Shown piece after piece: positions 8,162-16,051 of a DNA stretch of 64,000 bases (position 1 is the first letter of the stretch; each line of letters starts with the position of its first letter). The stretch is taken from NCBI RefSeq assembly GCF_020193575.1, contig NZ_JADYVD010000030.1, positions 31,114 to 95,113 on the forward strand. Direction: 5' to 3'. The notes beneath the pieces were generated by a model. That model was given only the letters and a program-made list of their open reading frames with translations. It had not been told where the DNA came from and searched no databases. The DNA is from Ensifer sp. IC4062. GTDB taxonomy: Bacteria > Pseudomonadota > Alphaproteobacteria > Rhizobiales > Rhizobiaceae. A program made the translations under genes and the position numbers.

Positions 8162-9547
8162 TCAATGTCCAGTTTCGCAGATCGCGTGCGCGTTCAACAA
8201 GCCCCAGCCGAAGACCGGATCCTTGCCCGGATCACCGAGATCCTCGGCGTTTCCCGTCAGCATCTCACGGATTCGATCGGCTGCGAGTTCCGGTTTCGGC
8301 GCCTTCAACAGTGCCACCGCGGCGGTGACGAAAGGCGCTGCAAAAGACGTGCCCGTTTTCGGACGCGTCCCACTGACCGATGCCGCCGTCCAAACGGCGA
8401 CACCCGGAGCGGCGAAGTCGATATGCTCGCCACGCCCGGCGCGCCTGTAGGGCCGTTTGCGCTTGTCGGTCGCGGTTACCGCGATCACCTCTTCGTAAGC
8501 CGCCGGATAGACCGGCTCCGCCCGGGGGCCGTCGTTGCCGGCGGCAGCAACAGCAATGATCTGGCGCTCGCCTGCTTTCTTCACGACACGTTCAAGCAGC
8601 AGATTGGGCGGGCCCGAGAGGCTTAGATTGATGACGTGCACCTCGCGCGCGATGAGCAGGTCGATGGCACGGACAAGATCGAAGGCGGCGGAGCGGTCGT
8701 CCTGGCGCCCGGCGCGGTGAAACGAGTCCACGGCGATCAGCGTACCGCCCGGTATCAGGCCCGGTGTGCGGGTCGCCGCCGATCCGACGAGCAATGCCGC
8801 GACGGCGGTACCGTGCTGTCTGCCGGACTCTGGCAACGTTTCGTCGGCAAGGCGGATGATCTCGACGTTTCCGTGTTCGAAGGCGTCGTGTTCGGGGTTG
8901 ATCGCTGTATCGACAAGACCGATCCGCACACCACCGGCGCAAGCGCCGGCCCAATCTTCAGCCGAAGGCCAGCCAATGACGCTGCGTGCCAGGCAGTCGT
9001 TGGCGACACATGGCCGCTCGGCTCGCTGCTCCGGTCGGAAAAAATGATTGAAATCGACGACCGCTTGTGGCGCGAGAGCCCGAGCCTGCTGCCGGGCGGC
9101 ATCCATCGTCAGCCCCGAGGGAATGCGAAGCTTGATTATCTCGCTGTTGAACGTCGCCAGCATGCCTCGTTCGAGGATCTGGAAGCCGGACGCCGTCAAC
9201 TCGCCTAGCTGAGCCGGGCTGAAGCCAAGTCCGACGATCTCGTTCGGTGCTTGGACAGCAGGGGCAGGGGGCTGTGAGCGTCGCGGGCTGCTTCGCCTTG
9301 GCAACAGGCCTCGGAACGGGAGCAGAAGCCTTCCGTCGCTCCATCCCGCTCCGGTGCGGAAGGAGCCGGAGCCTCTGGAGCCACCGCCGCCATCGTCGTC
9401 TCCGTCATCGTCGTCAGCGCGCGCCTCACTTGTTCCTAGCATGTGAACCACCATCGTATTCCGAGGAGCAATGACGTCACCCACCAACAATGCGATTGCT
9501 GCAAATGGGGCGATCAGTGCAAGTCTAAGTGCGCGACTGGTCAGCAT
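8162..9547 (-). CDS. Exported subtilisin-family (S8) serine peptidase
   Basis: 461 residues from the ATG at 9547, chosen over 9583 because GAGG lies at the right distance and the N-terminus then begins MLTSRALRL followed by a hydrophobic signal or anchor segment (residues 7-24). Next come an Asp/Gly-rich tract (44-56) and a Pro/Arg linker. The S8 catalytic triad is intact: Asp213 in GLVDTAINP, His245 in RQHGTAVAA and Ser401 in GTSFAAPF, with oxyanion Asn338 in AAGNDG. It should act in the periplasm or outside the cell. It is divergent from the ECF sigma gene and has a GGAAT-N16-CGTT promoter match (9634-9658), so it is probably a target of that sigma factor. Its substrate is unknown. Confidence 0.88.
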   Translation of the reverse strand: MLTSRALRLALIAPFAAIALLVGDVIAPRNTMVVHMLGTSEARADDDDGDDDGGGGSRGSGSFRTGAGWSDGRLLLPFRGLLPRRSSPRRSQPPAPAVQAPNEIVGLGFSPAQLGELTASGFQILERGMLATFNSEIIKLRIPSGLTMDAARQQARALAPQAVVDFNHFFRPEQRAERPCVANDCLARSVIGWPSAEDWAGACAGGVRIGLVDTAINPEHDAFEHGNVEIIRLADETLPESGRQHGTAVAALLVGSAATRTPGLIPGGTLIAVDSFHRAGRQDDRSAAFDLVRAIDLLIAREVHVINLSLSGPPNLLLERVVKKAGERQIIAVAAAGNDGPRAEPVYPAAYEEVIAVTATDKRKRPYRRAGRGEHIDFAAPGVAVWTAASVSGTRPKTGTSFAAPFVTAAVALLKAPKPELAADRIREMLTGNAEDLGDPGKDPVFGWGLLNAHAICETGH

Positions 9548-9626
9548 CTGGGAACCTCGAACGGTTTGGCAGTGCTCAAGCAATACCGGACATACCTTGG
9601 ACTGCAGCGGCCGGCGCCTGTAGATT

Positions 9627-9651
9627 GGAATGAAACGTCCGAGTCATCGAT
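9627..9651 (+). promoter_or_regulatory. Candidate ECF promoter for the sigma/anti-sigma operon
   Basis: GGAAT (9627-9631), a 16-base spacer, then CGAT (9648-9651). The element and spacing match the two better copies at 9634-9658 (minus) and 11197-11221, except for CGAT in place of CGTT. Transcription from here would give a leader of about 130 bases before the sigma gene, consistent with autoregulation. It overlaps the opposite-strand element. Confidence 0.5.
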
Positions 9652-9658
9652 CTATTCC
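9634..9658 (-). promoter_or_regulatory. Candidate ECF promoter for the S8 protease gene
   Basis: Read on the minus strand: GGAAT (9658-9654), 16 bases, CGTT (9637-9634). The first eight bases, GGAATAGA, are identical to those of the element before the Asn-Ser repeat gene (11197). The predicted leader to the start at 9547 is about 80 bases. Confidence 0.6.
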
Positions 9659-9787
9659 GTCTTCTAGAAATGCCGTGCGTTGTTTCCGACGCACGAAGGT
9701 CGTTGTAGAACTTTGAATTTCCGCATGTTTTTATTTTCAAATAGGCACCGATTTAAGAAGCAGTAGCCAGAATCGCGGAGTTTCGGG

Positions 9788-10330
9788 ATGAGCAGTGCAG
9801 TGAAGGACGTCGGCGAACGCCTCATTGCGTTCCTGCCTAATCTCCGCCGCTTTGCCATCTCGCTTTGCGGTTCGCGTGATATTGCCGATGATCTCGTGCA
9901 GGCGGCTTGTGAGCGGGCGCTCGCCGGTGCCGAACGCTTCGAGGCGGGCACGCGATTCGACGCGTGGATGTTTCGCATTCTGCGCAATCTCTGGATCGAC
10001 CATGTGCGCAGGCAGAAGACTGCGGGCGTGCAGGACGATATTTCCGAGCGCCAGGATATCGCGGGAGCGCATGGAGAGCGCGAAGCCGAAGCGCGATTGA
10101 CGCTGAAGACGGTGGCTCAGGCGATTGCCGATTTGCCGAACGAACAGCGCGAAGTGCTACTTCTGGTCTGCGTCGAAGAACTTTCCTACCGCGAGGCGGC
10201 CGATGTGCTCGGCATCCCGATTGGAACGATCATGAGCCGACTGGCGAGGGCCCGCAAGAATCTGGCCGAAGCCGCCGGAATAACGACGACGACCGCTCGT
10301 TCTCAAATGATGAAGGGCGCTGACGAATGA
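9788..10330 (+). CDS. ECF-family RNA polymerase sigma factor
   Basis: 180-residue group 4 sigma factor that would direct RNA polymerase to a small stress regulon. Region 2 spans about residues 12-75 (DIADDLVQAACERAL, then FDAWMFRILRNLWIDHVRR for -10 recognition and melting). Region 4 spans about 115-165 (LPNEQREVLLLV, then the helix-turn-helix YREAADVLGIPIGTIMSRLARAR for the -35 element). There is no extra C-terminal domain. The gene overlaps the anti-sigma gene by ATGA, the usual arrangement for a co-expressed sigma and its inhibitor. Candidate target promoters lie in front of this operon, the divergent protease and the repeat-protein gene. Confidence 0.9.
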   Translation: MSSAVKDVGERLIAFLPNLRRFAISLCGSRDIADDLVQAACERALAGAERFEAGTRFDAWMFRILRNLWIDHVRRQKTAGVQDDISERQDIAGAHGEREAEARLTLKTVAQAIADLPNEQREVLLLVCVEELSYREAADVLGIPIGTIMSRLARARKNLAEAAGITTTTARSQMMKGADE

Positions 10331-11115
10331 CCAAAGCCGATTTTTCCGACGAAATGCTGATGCGCTTCGCCGACGGCGAGCTCGATGCCGACATATCCGC
10401 CGAGATTGAGCGGGCGATGGAGGTGGACGAGGAGCTCGTCTCGCGGGTGGCGCTTTTCATCGAGACACGTCAGGCGGCGCAGACGGCCATGAAACCACTT
10501 CTCGACGAACCGCTTCCGCCCGAACTTTCGGCTGCCGTGGAAAGAATGGTCGCAGAAAGGACGTCTGAGCAAGATGGGTCAAGCGCCCGCGTTCTACCTT
10601 TCCGGCGGCCCGCTGCAAATGACTGGCGGAGAAATCGTTGGCTCGCGCCCATCGCCGCCTCTCTCGCAGTCGTCGTTGCCGGCATCGGCGGATACTGGTT
10701 GCGGGGCGGCGCGGAGCCGGCACTCGACGGCGGTTTGCATATCGCCGGCATCAGCGGTTCTGTGCTTGACGATGCGCTTGCGGCAGTGGTCACAGGTGAG
10801 GAACGGCAACTGCCGGGTTCCAATCAGCGTTTCCGGGCGATTGCGACGTTCCGCGATAATGCGCAGACGCTGTGCCGGGAGTTCGAAGTGGACTCGGCCG
10901 ACCGCTCGACTGTCGTATCGGTTGCGTGCCGCACCGGAGCCGCATGGCGTGTGACCTTCGCTGTCGTTGCGCCCGGCGCCGATGGCGGCTATGCGCCGGC
11001 ATCGTCCGCCGAGACCCTCGACGCCTATCTTGCCGCTATCGATGCCGGACCGCCGCTCGAGGCGGCGGAAGAGGCCGAGGCTCTCACCCAGCTCCGCCAG
11101 GGTCCTTCAAGGTAA
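10327..11115 (+). CDS. Membrane-anchored anti-sigma factor
   Basis: 262 residues. The N-terminal cytoplasmic part (1-100) opens with FSDEMLMRFADGELDADIS and the acidic helix seen in anti-sigma proteins that bind ECF factors. It lacks the HxxxCxxC zinc motif of ZAS proteins. A single membrane segment lies at about 105-125 (WLAPIAASLAVVVAGIGGYW). The remaining 137 residues would be periplasmic and contain two Cys (near 179 and 199) that could sense redox or form a disulfide. It overlaps the sigma gene by 4 bases. I infer that it holds the sigma factor at the membrane until a periplasmic signal arrives. Confidence 0.82.
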   Translation: MTKADFSDEMLMRFADGELDADISAEIERAMEVDEELVSRVALFIETRQAAQTAMKPLLDEPLPPELSAAVERMVAERTSEQDGSSARVLPFRRPAANDWRRNRWLAPIAASLAVVVAGIGGYWLRGGAEPALDGGLHIAGISGSVLDDALAAVVTGEERQLPGSNQRFRAIATFRDNAQTLCREFEVDSADRSTVVSVACRTGAAWRVTFAVVAPGADGGYAPASSAETLDAYLAAIDAGPPLEAAEEAEALTQLRQGPSR

Positions 11116-11138
11116 AGCGGCCGCGAACGCTACCCATG

Positions 11139-11192
11139 TTTCCGAAGTGCTGCAGCGATCTCTGTACGTCCGATAAGACGCGCGGCGCTTTG
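11139..11192 (+). repeat. RIME-like half repeat
   Basis: TTCCGAAGTGCTGCAGCGATC, then a stem containing GATAAGACGCGCGGCGCTTTG. This is the second palindrome of the RIME1-like copy at 403-505. It lies just after the anti-sigma stop and immediately before the promoter element at 11197. Confidence 0.65.
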
Positions 11193-11196
11193 TGAT

Positions 11197-11221
11197 GGAA
11201 TAGAGGCACGCATCGTCCGTT
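11197..11221 (+). promoter_or_regulatory. Candidate ECF promoter for the Asn-Ser repeat protein
   Basis: GGAAT (11197-11201), a 16-base spacer and CGTT (11218-11221): the same bases and spacing as on the minus strand in front of the protease gene. The predicted start would leave a leader of about 45 bases before the ATG at 11272. It follows the repeat at 11139-11192. Confidence 0.6.
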
Positions 11222-11271
11222 ACTCCGCCGGACTGGAAGAACCGGTCCGATTTTCAAGAAGGAGTAATCGC

Positions 11272-11652
11272 ATGACAAGGCACTGGAAGCTGAGTACGGC
11301 ACTCATCGCCAGCTTGACGGCGTTCGCAGGCTCCGCCGCCGAGGCAAGGGAACACCCGCAGGTCTATACTGACGCCGAGAGCTCGCCCACCCAAACCGCG
11401 CAAGCGGCTGGACGGAGCCGTGGCGAGATCATCGTGGCGGGCAACAGTTCGTCCAATTCAAGTTCGAATTCATCGAGCAATTCAAGTTCCAACTCGTCTT
11501 CGAACTCTTCTTCGAATTCGAGTTCCAATTCGTCCTCGAACAGTTCCTCGAACACGAGCTCAAACTCGTCCTCGAACAGCTCGTCCAACTCGAACTCGAA
11601 CAGTTCTGACCGGTCGTATCGGCCGGGCAAGCTGTGGCGCGCGTGGCGCTAA
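11272..11652 (+). CDS. Small exported Asn-Ser tetrapeptide-repeat protein
   Basis: 126 residues with a signal peptide (Lys6, then LSTALIASLTAFAGSAAEA, cleavage near residue 25) and a short linker. Residues 58-113 contain 14 tandem four-residue units of the form NSSS (variants NTSS, NSNS, NSSD). The C-terminus is basic and aromatic (RSYRPGKLWRAWR). I do not recognise the family. All six Ser codons and both Asn codons are mixed within the repeat, so it is not a recent DNA-level expansion. The ATG follows GAAGGAG. It has its own ECF promoter match and a strong terminator. It could be a cell-surface spacer or a protease substrate; no function is assigned. Confidence 0.75.
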   Translation: MTRHWKLSTALIASLTAFAGSAAEAREHPQVYTDAESSPTQTAQAAGRSRGEIIVAGNSSSNSSSNSSSNSSSNSSSNSSSNSSSNSSSNSSSNTSSNSSSNSSSNSNSNSSDRSYRPGKLWRAWR

Positions 11653-11671
11653 AAATCCATCGCATACGAGC

Positions 11672-11708
11672 AAAGAGGGGGCCGGACAAACGATCCGGCC
11701 CTTTTTTT
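11672..11708 (+). terminator. Rho-independent terminator after the Asn-Ser repeat gene
   Basis: GGGCCGGA and TCCGGCCC pair across a short loop and are followed by seven T residues. It ends the sigma/anti-sigma/repeat-protein unit, 20 bases after the stop at 11652. The A-rich stretch on the other side is weaker, so it mainly serves the plus strand. Confidence 0.85.
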
Positions 11709-11721
11709 GACCTCGAAAAAG

Positions 11722-12435
11722 TCAGCGAGCGGCGCGCGCCGTTTTTCGATACCAGCCGGCTCCGGCGATGGTGTTTCGGTAGATCGCCTCGCGCTCCACG
11801 GTTTCCTCGCGCGTTTCGGCGCGGATGTCTGCCGTGACCGCTGCGTCGACACGCCGGAACGGTATGACCTGCACGAGCGGGGTTCCCTTCTCGACGACAT
11901 ACAGGCCGTCGGGCGCCGTGGCGAAGAACGGAAAATGGATATGAGCGGCATAGGCGTCGGTGTCGACGATGCCCGCGACACATTCGAATGGCTGTCCTGG
12001 CCGATTGAGCGGTGGCAGAAACAGGCAGCTCCAGCCGGGCGGTGTGCGGATCGACCAGTAGTTGTGAAACTTGCAAGGCGGAGAAGGCTCTCGAGGGTTT
12101 CTAGTCACCTGATGGGCGCCGTGATTGCTGACCATGACACGGTCGAACTCCCAGCCCGCCTCTACGCTGCGGCCGCCATCCTTGATTTCCAATCTCACGG
12201 TCGCGGCGATCGGCAGGATCCAGCCGGTGGTGAGCGCGTCGAGGAATGGCATGCAGCGCTTGACGGTCAAGCCGTTGTTGGTGGTCGACAGGTGCTGTTG
12301 ATCGATCGCCGGCAGCTTGCGGAACCACTCGGGCAGGACGGATTTGGCAGGCAGCGGCGGTGCGATGACGCCGTCGTCTTCCGGACGGCAGAGAAAGCGG
12401 ATCACCCGCGGTTCTTTCTTCGGTAAACGGAACAT
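11722..12435 (-). CDS. Uncharacterised protein (possibly DUF6065 family)
   Basis: 237-residue soluble protein with no signal peptide or membrane segment. It is rich in Pro, Trp and aromatic residues (VLPEWFRKLPAID, then FHNYWSIRTPPGWSCLFLPPLNRP, split here only for description). It ends in a charged helix (IRAETREETVEREAIYRNT). From memory it recalls proteins labelled DUF6065, but I cannot confirm this. The ATG at 12435 has GGAGAA upstream. It is divergent from gshB and convergent with the Asn-Ser repeat gene across the terminator. The coding frame is convincing; no function is assigned. Confidence 0.65.
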   Translation of the reverse strand: MFRLPKKEPRVIRFLCRPEDDGVIAPPLPAKSVLPEWFRKLPAIDQQHLSTTNNGLTVKRCMPFLDALTTGWILPIAATVRLEIKDGGRSVEAGWEFDRVMVSNHGAHQVTRNPREPSPPCKFHNYWSIRTPPGWSCLFLPPLNRPGQPFECVAGIVDTDAYAAHIHFPFFATAPDGLYVVEKGTPLVQVIPFRRVDAAVTADIRAETREETVEREAIYRNTIAGAGWYRKTARAAR

Positions 12436-12716
12436 CCCGATTCTCCAGTTGAACAGTTCGGGAGAAACGGAATTGCGCGACGTCTATTCCGCCTGCGAGT
12501 GCGTTGAGATTGACGAGCCCGCGCGATGGCTCCGGCAACCAAGGCGTCTGCGACCGTTGCACACAGGGCGAAGTCGTGCTTCAAGATGGCACGTCACCGA
12601 CATGCGGAATGGCGTTGGTCATGCCAGCTTGGATGCATGTCGTTTTCAACGAGGTCGGCGAGACCGCCAGCCGGCCCAACTTCCATAATGGCGGCGGTTC
12701 GCCCGAGAGACTCTCC

Positions 12717-13661
12717 ATGACACTCAAAGTTGCGGTCCAGATGGATCATATCTCTTCAATCAACATCGCGGGCGATAGCGCCTTTGCCTTGATGCTGGAG
12801 GCGCAGGCGCGCGGACACGAGCTTTATCACTATACTCCCGACCGCCTGGCGATGATCGGCGACAATGTCTTTTGCACGCTGGAACCGGTCGAGGTGCGCG
12901 ACGAGAAAGGCAACCACTTCGTGCTGGGTGAGAAGCAACGCGCGAATCTGGCTGATGTCGACGTGGTGCTCATGCGCCAGGATCCGCCATTCGACCTCTC
13001 CTACATCGCGGCGACCCATATCCTGGAAAAGATCCATCCCAAGACCCTCGTGGTCAACGATCCGGCTGAGGTGCGCAACGCTCCAGAGAAACTCTTTGTC
13101 ACCGAGTTCTCGGATCTGATGCCGCCGACGCTGATTACGCGCGACAAGGCGGAAATTGACCTGTTCCGGGCGGAATATGGCGACATCGTCATGAAGCCGC
13201 TCTTCGGCCACGGCGGCGCAGCCGTGGTGCGGCTGACCAAGGACGATCTCAACTACGGTTCGCTATACGATATCTTTGCGACGACTTTCCGTGAGCCTTG
13301 GGTCATTCAGCAGTTCCTGCCAAACGTGAAGCACGGCGACAAGCGCATTCTTCTCGTCGACGGCGAGTTCGCGGGTGCGGTCAACCGGGTGCCTGCAGCG
13401 GGTGATCTGCGCTCCAACATGGTGCGCGGCGGTGCGCCGACTGCCGCCGACCTCTCCGAAAAGGAGCGGGAGATCTGCGAGCGGTTGGGTCCTTCCCTCC
13501 GTGAAAAGGGCCTCATTCTCGTCGGCATCGACGTCATCGACGGCAAACTCACCGAAATAAACGTGACGGCGCCGACCGGCATCCGCGCGGTGAAGAGGCT
13601 TGGTGGTCCGGACGTGGCGGCCAAGGTGTGGGACGTGGTGGAGGCGAAGCGGGCGGGATGA
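12717..13661 (+). CDS. gshB: Glutathione synthetase
   Basis: 314-residue ATP-grasp enzyme that joins gamma-glutamylcysteine and glycine to make glutathione in the cytoplasm. The N-terminus [21 protein letters not shown] is characteristic of the family, followed by [12 protein letters not shown], the ATP-grasp loop [11 protein letters not shown] and the C-terminal metal/ATP site [13 protein letters not shown]. An in-frame extension upstream to 12504 exists, but homologues begin at [10 protein letters not shown] and the ATG at 12717 has an adjacent GAGAGA ribosome site. The length matches the family (about 315). It appears to be monocistronic; the 281 bases upstream hold no gene I can support. 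Confidence 0.95.
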   Translation: MTLKVAVQMDHISSINIAGDSAFALMLEAQARGHELYHYTPDRLAMIGDNVFCTLEPVEVRDEKGNHFVLGEKQRANLADVDVVLMRQDPPFDLSYIAATHILEKIHPKTLVVNDPAEVRNAPEKLFVTEFSDLMPPTLITRDKAEIDLFRAEYGDIVMKPLFGHGGAAVVRLTKDDLNYGSLYDIFATTFREPWVIQQFLPNVKHGDKRILLVDGEFAGAVNRVPAAGDLRSNMVRGGAPTAADLSEKEREICERLGPSLREKGLILVGIDVIDGKLTEINVTAPTGIRAVKRLGGPDVAAKVWDVVEAKRAG

Positions 13662-13708
13662 CGGTCTTCTCGCCACAGAGCCGATCGCGTACATGGGTGG
13701 CGAAACGG

Positions 13709-13737
13709 CCTTTGCGCGTCCTGTAAGACGCGGCGCA
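13709..13737 (+). repeat. RIME-like hairpin fragment after gshB
   Basis: CCTTTGCGCGTC, CTGTAAGACGCGGCGC: the core stem of the RIME second palindrome without its flanks. It lies 48 bases past the gshB stop and could stabilise the transcript end. Confidence 0.5.
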
Positions 13738-13802
13738 ATAAACTGATTTCAAATCGACGTGAGTGCCGTCGCCGGCGTAATGATTTCGTCGAGCGTCCAC
13801 GC

Positions 13803-13898
13803 TAGACCATTTCATTGGAAACAACGAAATGGTCTACCTCATTTGAAATGACGCAATTCCGGACGGAAAACCGTTACCTAGCCTTTCCTCGAATTGCT
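13803..13898. repeat. Two tandem rhizobial palindromes upstream of a serine hydrolase
   Basis: TAGACCATTTC (13803-13813) pairs perfectly with GAAATGGTCTA (13826-13836). It is followed by CAATTCCGGACGGAAAACC..TCGAATTGC (13854-13898), whose core matches 3378-3431 and 41516-41556. The combination resembles a dispersed palindromic repeat family common in rhizobial intergenic DNA. Its right edge abuts the ribosome site of the next gene. Confidence 0.6.
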
Positions 13899-13911
13899 TT
13901 AGGTGATGCGG

Positions 13912-14919
13912 ATGGTGAAGCTTATTGCCACTCTTCTGTCGTTCTTCGCGTTCCTGCCGTTTGCGATCGCGCAGGAGGTCCCTTCAGTCCGCTCGCTGCT
14001 CGATGACCTTGCGGCCCGCCAGGATCTGACGTCGCTGAAGACCGTCGTCATTGCCCGCAACGGCAAGGTCGTTGCGGAACGTGGCTATCGCGGCCATGCG
14101 CCGGAGGATTCGACCAACATCAAATCGGCATCGAAGTCCATCGTTTCGGCGCTTGTCGGCATTGCGATCGATAAGGGACTGCTCGAAGGCGCGGACCAGA
14201 AAATCGCGCCGATCCTGAAGAGCGATCTGCCGGCCTCGCCGGACCCTCGGATCAATGACATCACGATCGGTAACCTGCTTTCGATGCAGGCGGGACTGGG
14301 CCGGATGTCGGGGCCGAATTACGGGCGCTGGGTCTCCAGCAGCAATTGGGTCCGTTTTGCACTCGCCCAGCCCTTCGATGACGAGCCCGGAGGGCAGATG
14401 CTTTATTCGACGGCGTCTACCCACCTCCTCTCGGCGATCCTGACGAAAGTCAGCGGCAAGTCGACCCTGGCGCTCGCGCGTGATTGGCTCGGTCCGGTCG
14501 AGGGTTTTAGGATCGGCGCCTGGGAACGAGATCCGCAGGGCATTTATCTCGGCGGTAACCAGATGGCGATGAGCGCCCGCTCGCTGCTTGCCTTCGGAGA
14601 ACTCTACCGCAACCGCGGCAGGACGGCTGAAGGTCAGCAGATCATTCCGGAAGATTGGATTGAGCTCTCATGGCAGGCGCGCACCAATTCGCGTTTCTCG
14701 GGCGACGCCTATGGTTATGGCTGGTTCACCCGCCCGATCGGCGGTGAGGACGTCCATTTCGCCTGGGGCTATGGCGGCCAGATGCTCTATATCGTCCCGT
14801 CGCTGCAATTGACCGTCGTGATGACCTCGGAGGAGAGCGGGCCTTCGGCGCGCAACGGCTATCGCGACGCGCTGCATAGCGTCATGGCGGAGATCGTAAA
14901 TGCGGTTCGGGCATCCTGA
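13912..14919 (+). CDS. Exported beta-lactamase-fold serine hydrolase
   Basis: 335 residues from ATG 13912, chosen because AGGTG lies six bases upstream; ATG 13906 or GTG 13903 are possible. A signal peptide (VKLIATLLSFFAFLPFAIA) is cleaved before QEVPS. The class C/esterase-like motifs are SASK (catalytic Ser and Lys, in NIKSASKSIV) and YST for the Tyr site, with a C-terminal YGWFT..GGQMLYI region replacing KTG. Members of this family are penicillin-binding-like esterases, peptidases or beta-lactamases of periplasmic location. The substrate cannot be read from the sequence. Its ribosome site lies at the edge of the repeat at 13854-13898. Confidence 0.82.
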   Translation: MVKLIATLLSFFAFLPFAIAQEVPSVRSLLDDLAARQDLTSLKTVVIARNGKVVAERGYRGHAPEDSTNIKSASKSIVSALVGIAIDKGLLEGADQKIAPILKSDLPASPDPRINDITIGNLLSMQAGLGRMSGPNYGRWVSSSNWVRFALAQPFDDEPGGQMLYSTASTHLLSAILTKVSGKSTLALARDWLGPVEGFRIGAWERDPQGIYLGGNQMAMSARSLLAFGELYRNRGRTAEGQQIIPEDWIELSWQARTNSRFSGDAYGYGWFTRPIGGEDVHFAWGYGGQMLYIVPSLQLTVVMTSEESGPSARNGYRDALHSVMAEIVNAVRAS

Positions 14920-14969
14920 AGGGTGGCATGCCAACGGTCAGGAATGACAGTGCGCGCGCCTAATCGCAT

Positions 14970-15308
14970 TCAGGGCGCCGCGCCGAAGAACAGCAGCCGC
15001 GTCAGGAGCACGTAGTTCGACTCCGACACCATCAGCGCCACGAAAACCAGGACGAGCAGGGGTGGCAGCAAAATCGTGTAAATCAGTGCGAGGCGCTCCC
15101 AGGCCATGTGCATGAACACAGCGACGATGAGACCGGCCTTGAGCATCATGAAGATCAGGATCAGCGACCAGCGCAGATACCCCTCAAGACCGAGATAGTC
15201 CACCATGTAGGAAAAGGCGCTGAGGACGAAAAGCAGGCCCCAGACCAAAAGGTAGAGCTTGATCGGGTGGTGCTGCTGCTGTGCGGCATGCGCCTCTACC
15301 GGAGCCAT
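14970..15308 (-). CDS. Cytochrome c oxidase subunit IV-like membrane protein
   Basis: 112 residues from the ATG at 15308, which has GAGGAGGG upstream; an in-frame extension to 15404 is rejected because it runs into the subunit III gene. A short His/Gln-rich N-terminus precedes three hydrophobic segments, with the second ending in VFMHMAWERLALIYT. This is the prokaryotic COX4/CyoD-like small-subunit pattern. It closes the oxidase operon, 10 bases after the subunit III stop. Such subunits help assemble or stabilise the CuB site in heme-copper oxidases; it is not catalytic itself. Confidence 0.8.
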   Translation of the reverse strand: MAPVEAHAAQQQHHPIKLYLLVWGLLFVLSAFSYMVDYLGLEGYLRWSLILIFMMLKAGLIVAVFMHMAWERLALIYTILLPPLLVLVFVALMVSESNYVLLTRLLFFGAAP

Positions 15309-15318
15309 GATGCCCTCC

Positions 15319-16041
15319 TCACCAAAGATAGAAGAATGCAAAGATGAAGACCCAGACCAGATCGACAAAGTGCCAGTAAAGACCGGTGATCTCGACGATC
15401 TCATAGTGACCCTTGCGGCTTGTGAAAAAGCCGCGCCGCTCCGTGTCGAAGTCGCCGCGCCAGACCTTGCGGGCGATGATCAACAGGAAGATCACCCCGA
15501 TCGTGACGTGGGTGCCGTGAAAGCCGGTGATCATGAAGAAGGTCGAGCCGAACTGTGCCGCACCCCAGGGATTACCCCAGGGCCGCACGCCTTCGGCGAT
15601 CAGCTTCGACCATTCGAAGGCCTGCATGCCGACGAATGTGGCGCCGAACAACGCGGTGATGAGCATAAGGGCGGCGGTCTTGCGCCGGTCGCGGCGGTAG
15701 CCGTAGTTGACGGCCATCGCCATGGTGCCGCTGCTGGAGATCAGGACGAACGTCATGATGGCGATGAGAATCAGCGGTACGTGGACGCCGCCGATCTCCA
15801 GCGCAAAGACCTCGCTCGGGTTTGGCCAGGGCACCGCTGTCGACATGCGCGCCGACATGTAGGCGATCAGGAAGCAGCCGAAGACGAAGGTGTCGCTCAG
15901 GAGGAAGATCCACATCATGGCCTTACCCCAGGAGACATTCTTGAATGCCCGCTGGTCCGAAGCCCAGTCGGCGGCGAAGCCGGCGAGACCGGATGGGCGG
16001 GGGAGCGTTTCCAAGGAGGACGGCTTTAGCGGAGCGGACAT
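15319..16041 (-). CDS. coxP: Cytochrome c oxidase subunit III
   Basis: 240-residue heme-copper oxidase subunit III with about five to six membrane segments. Recognisable stretches are KAMMWIFLLSDTFVFG, the GATFVGMQAFEWSKL loop, FFMITGFHGTHV and YWHFVDLVWVFIF at the C-terminus. It stabilises the subunit I/II core and proton uptake. It is the second of two subunit III-like genes in this operon and closely follows the first (10-base gap). The two-copy arrangement corresponds to the coxMNOP layout known from Bradyrhizobium and Sinorhizobium. Confidence 0.88.
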   Translation of the reverse strand: MSAPLKPSSLETLPRPSGLAGFAADWASDQRAFKNVSWGKAMMWIFLLSDTFVFGCFLIAYMSARMSTAVPWPNPSEVFALEIGGVHVPLILIAIMTFVLISSSGTMAMAVNYGYRRDRRKTAALMLITALFGATFVGMQAFEWSKLIAEGVRPWGNPWGAAQFGSTFFMITGFHGTHVTIGVIFLLIIARKVWRGDFDTERRGFFTSRKGHYEIVEITGLYWHFVDLVWVFIFAFFYLW

Positions 16042-16051
16042 GTCAGCATTC

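Noticed and set aside
11364..11630. Minus-strand frame rich in Glu, Leu and Phe opposite the Asn-Ser repeat gene
   Set aside because: Its pattern is the antisense of the Asn-Ser units. The plus strand has a signal peptide, ribosome site and terminator, which the minus strand lacks.
13733..13745. A 13-base identity (GCGCAATAAACTG) shared with 51908-51920
   Set aside because: The flanks do not match, and one copy adjoins a RIME fragment while the other precedes soxB. It may be chance or a remnant, and is too short to call a repeat.
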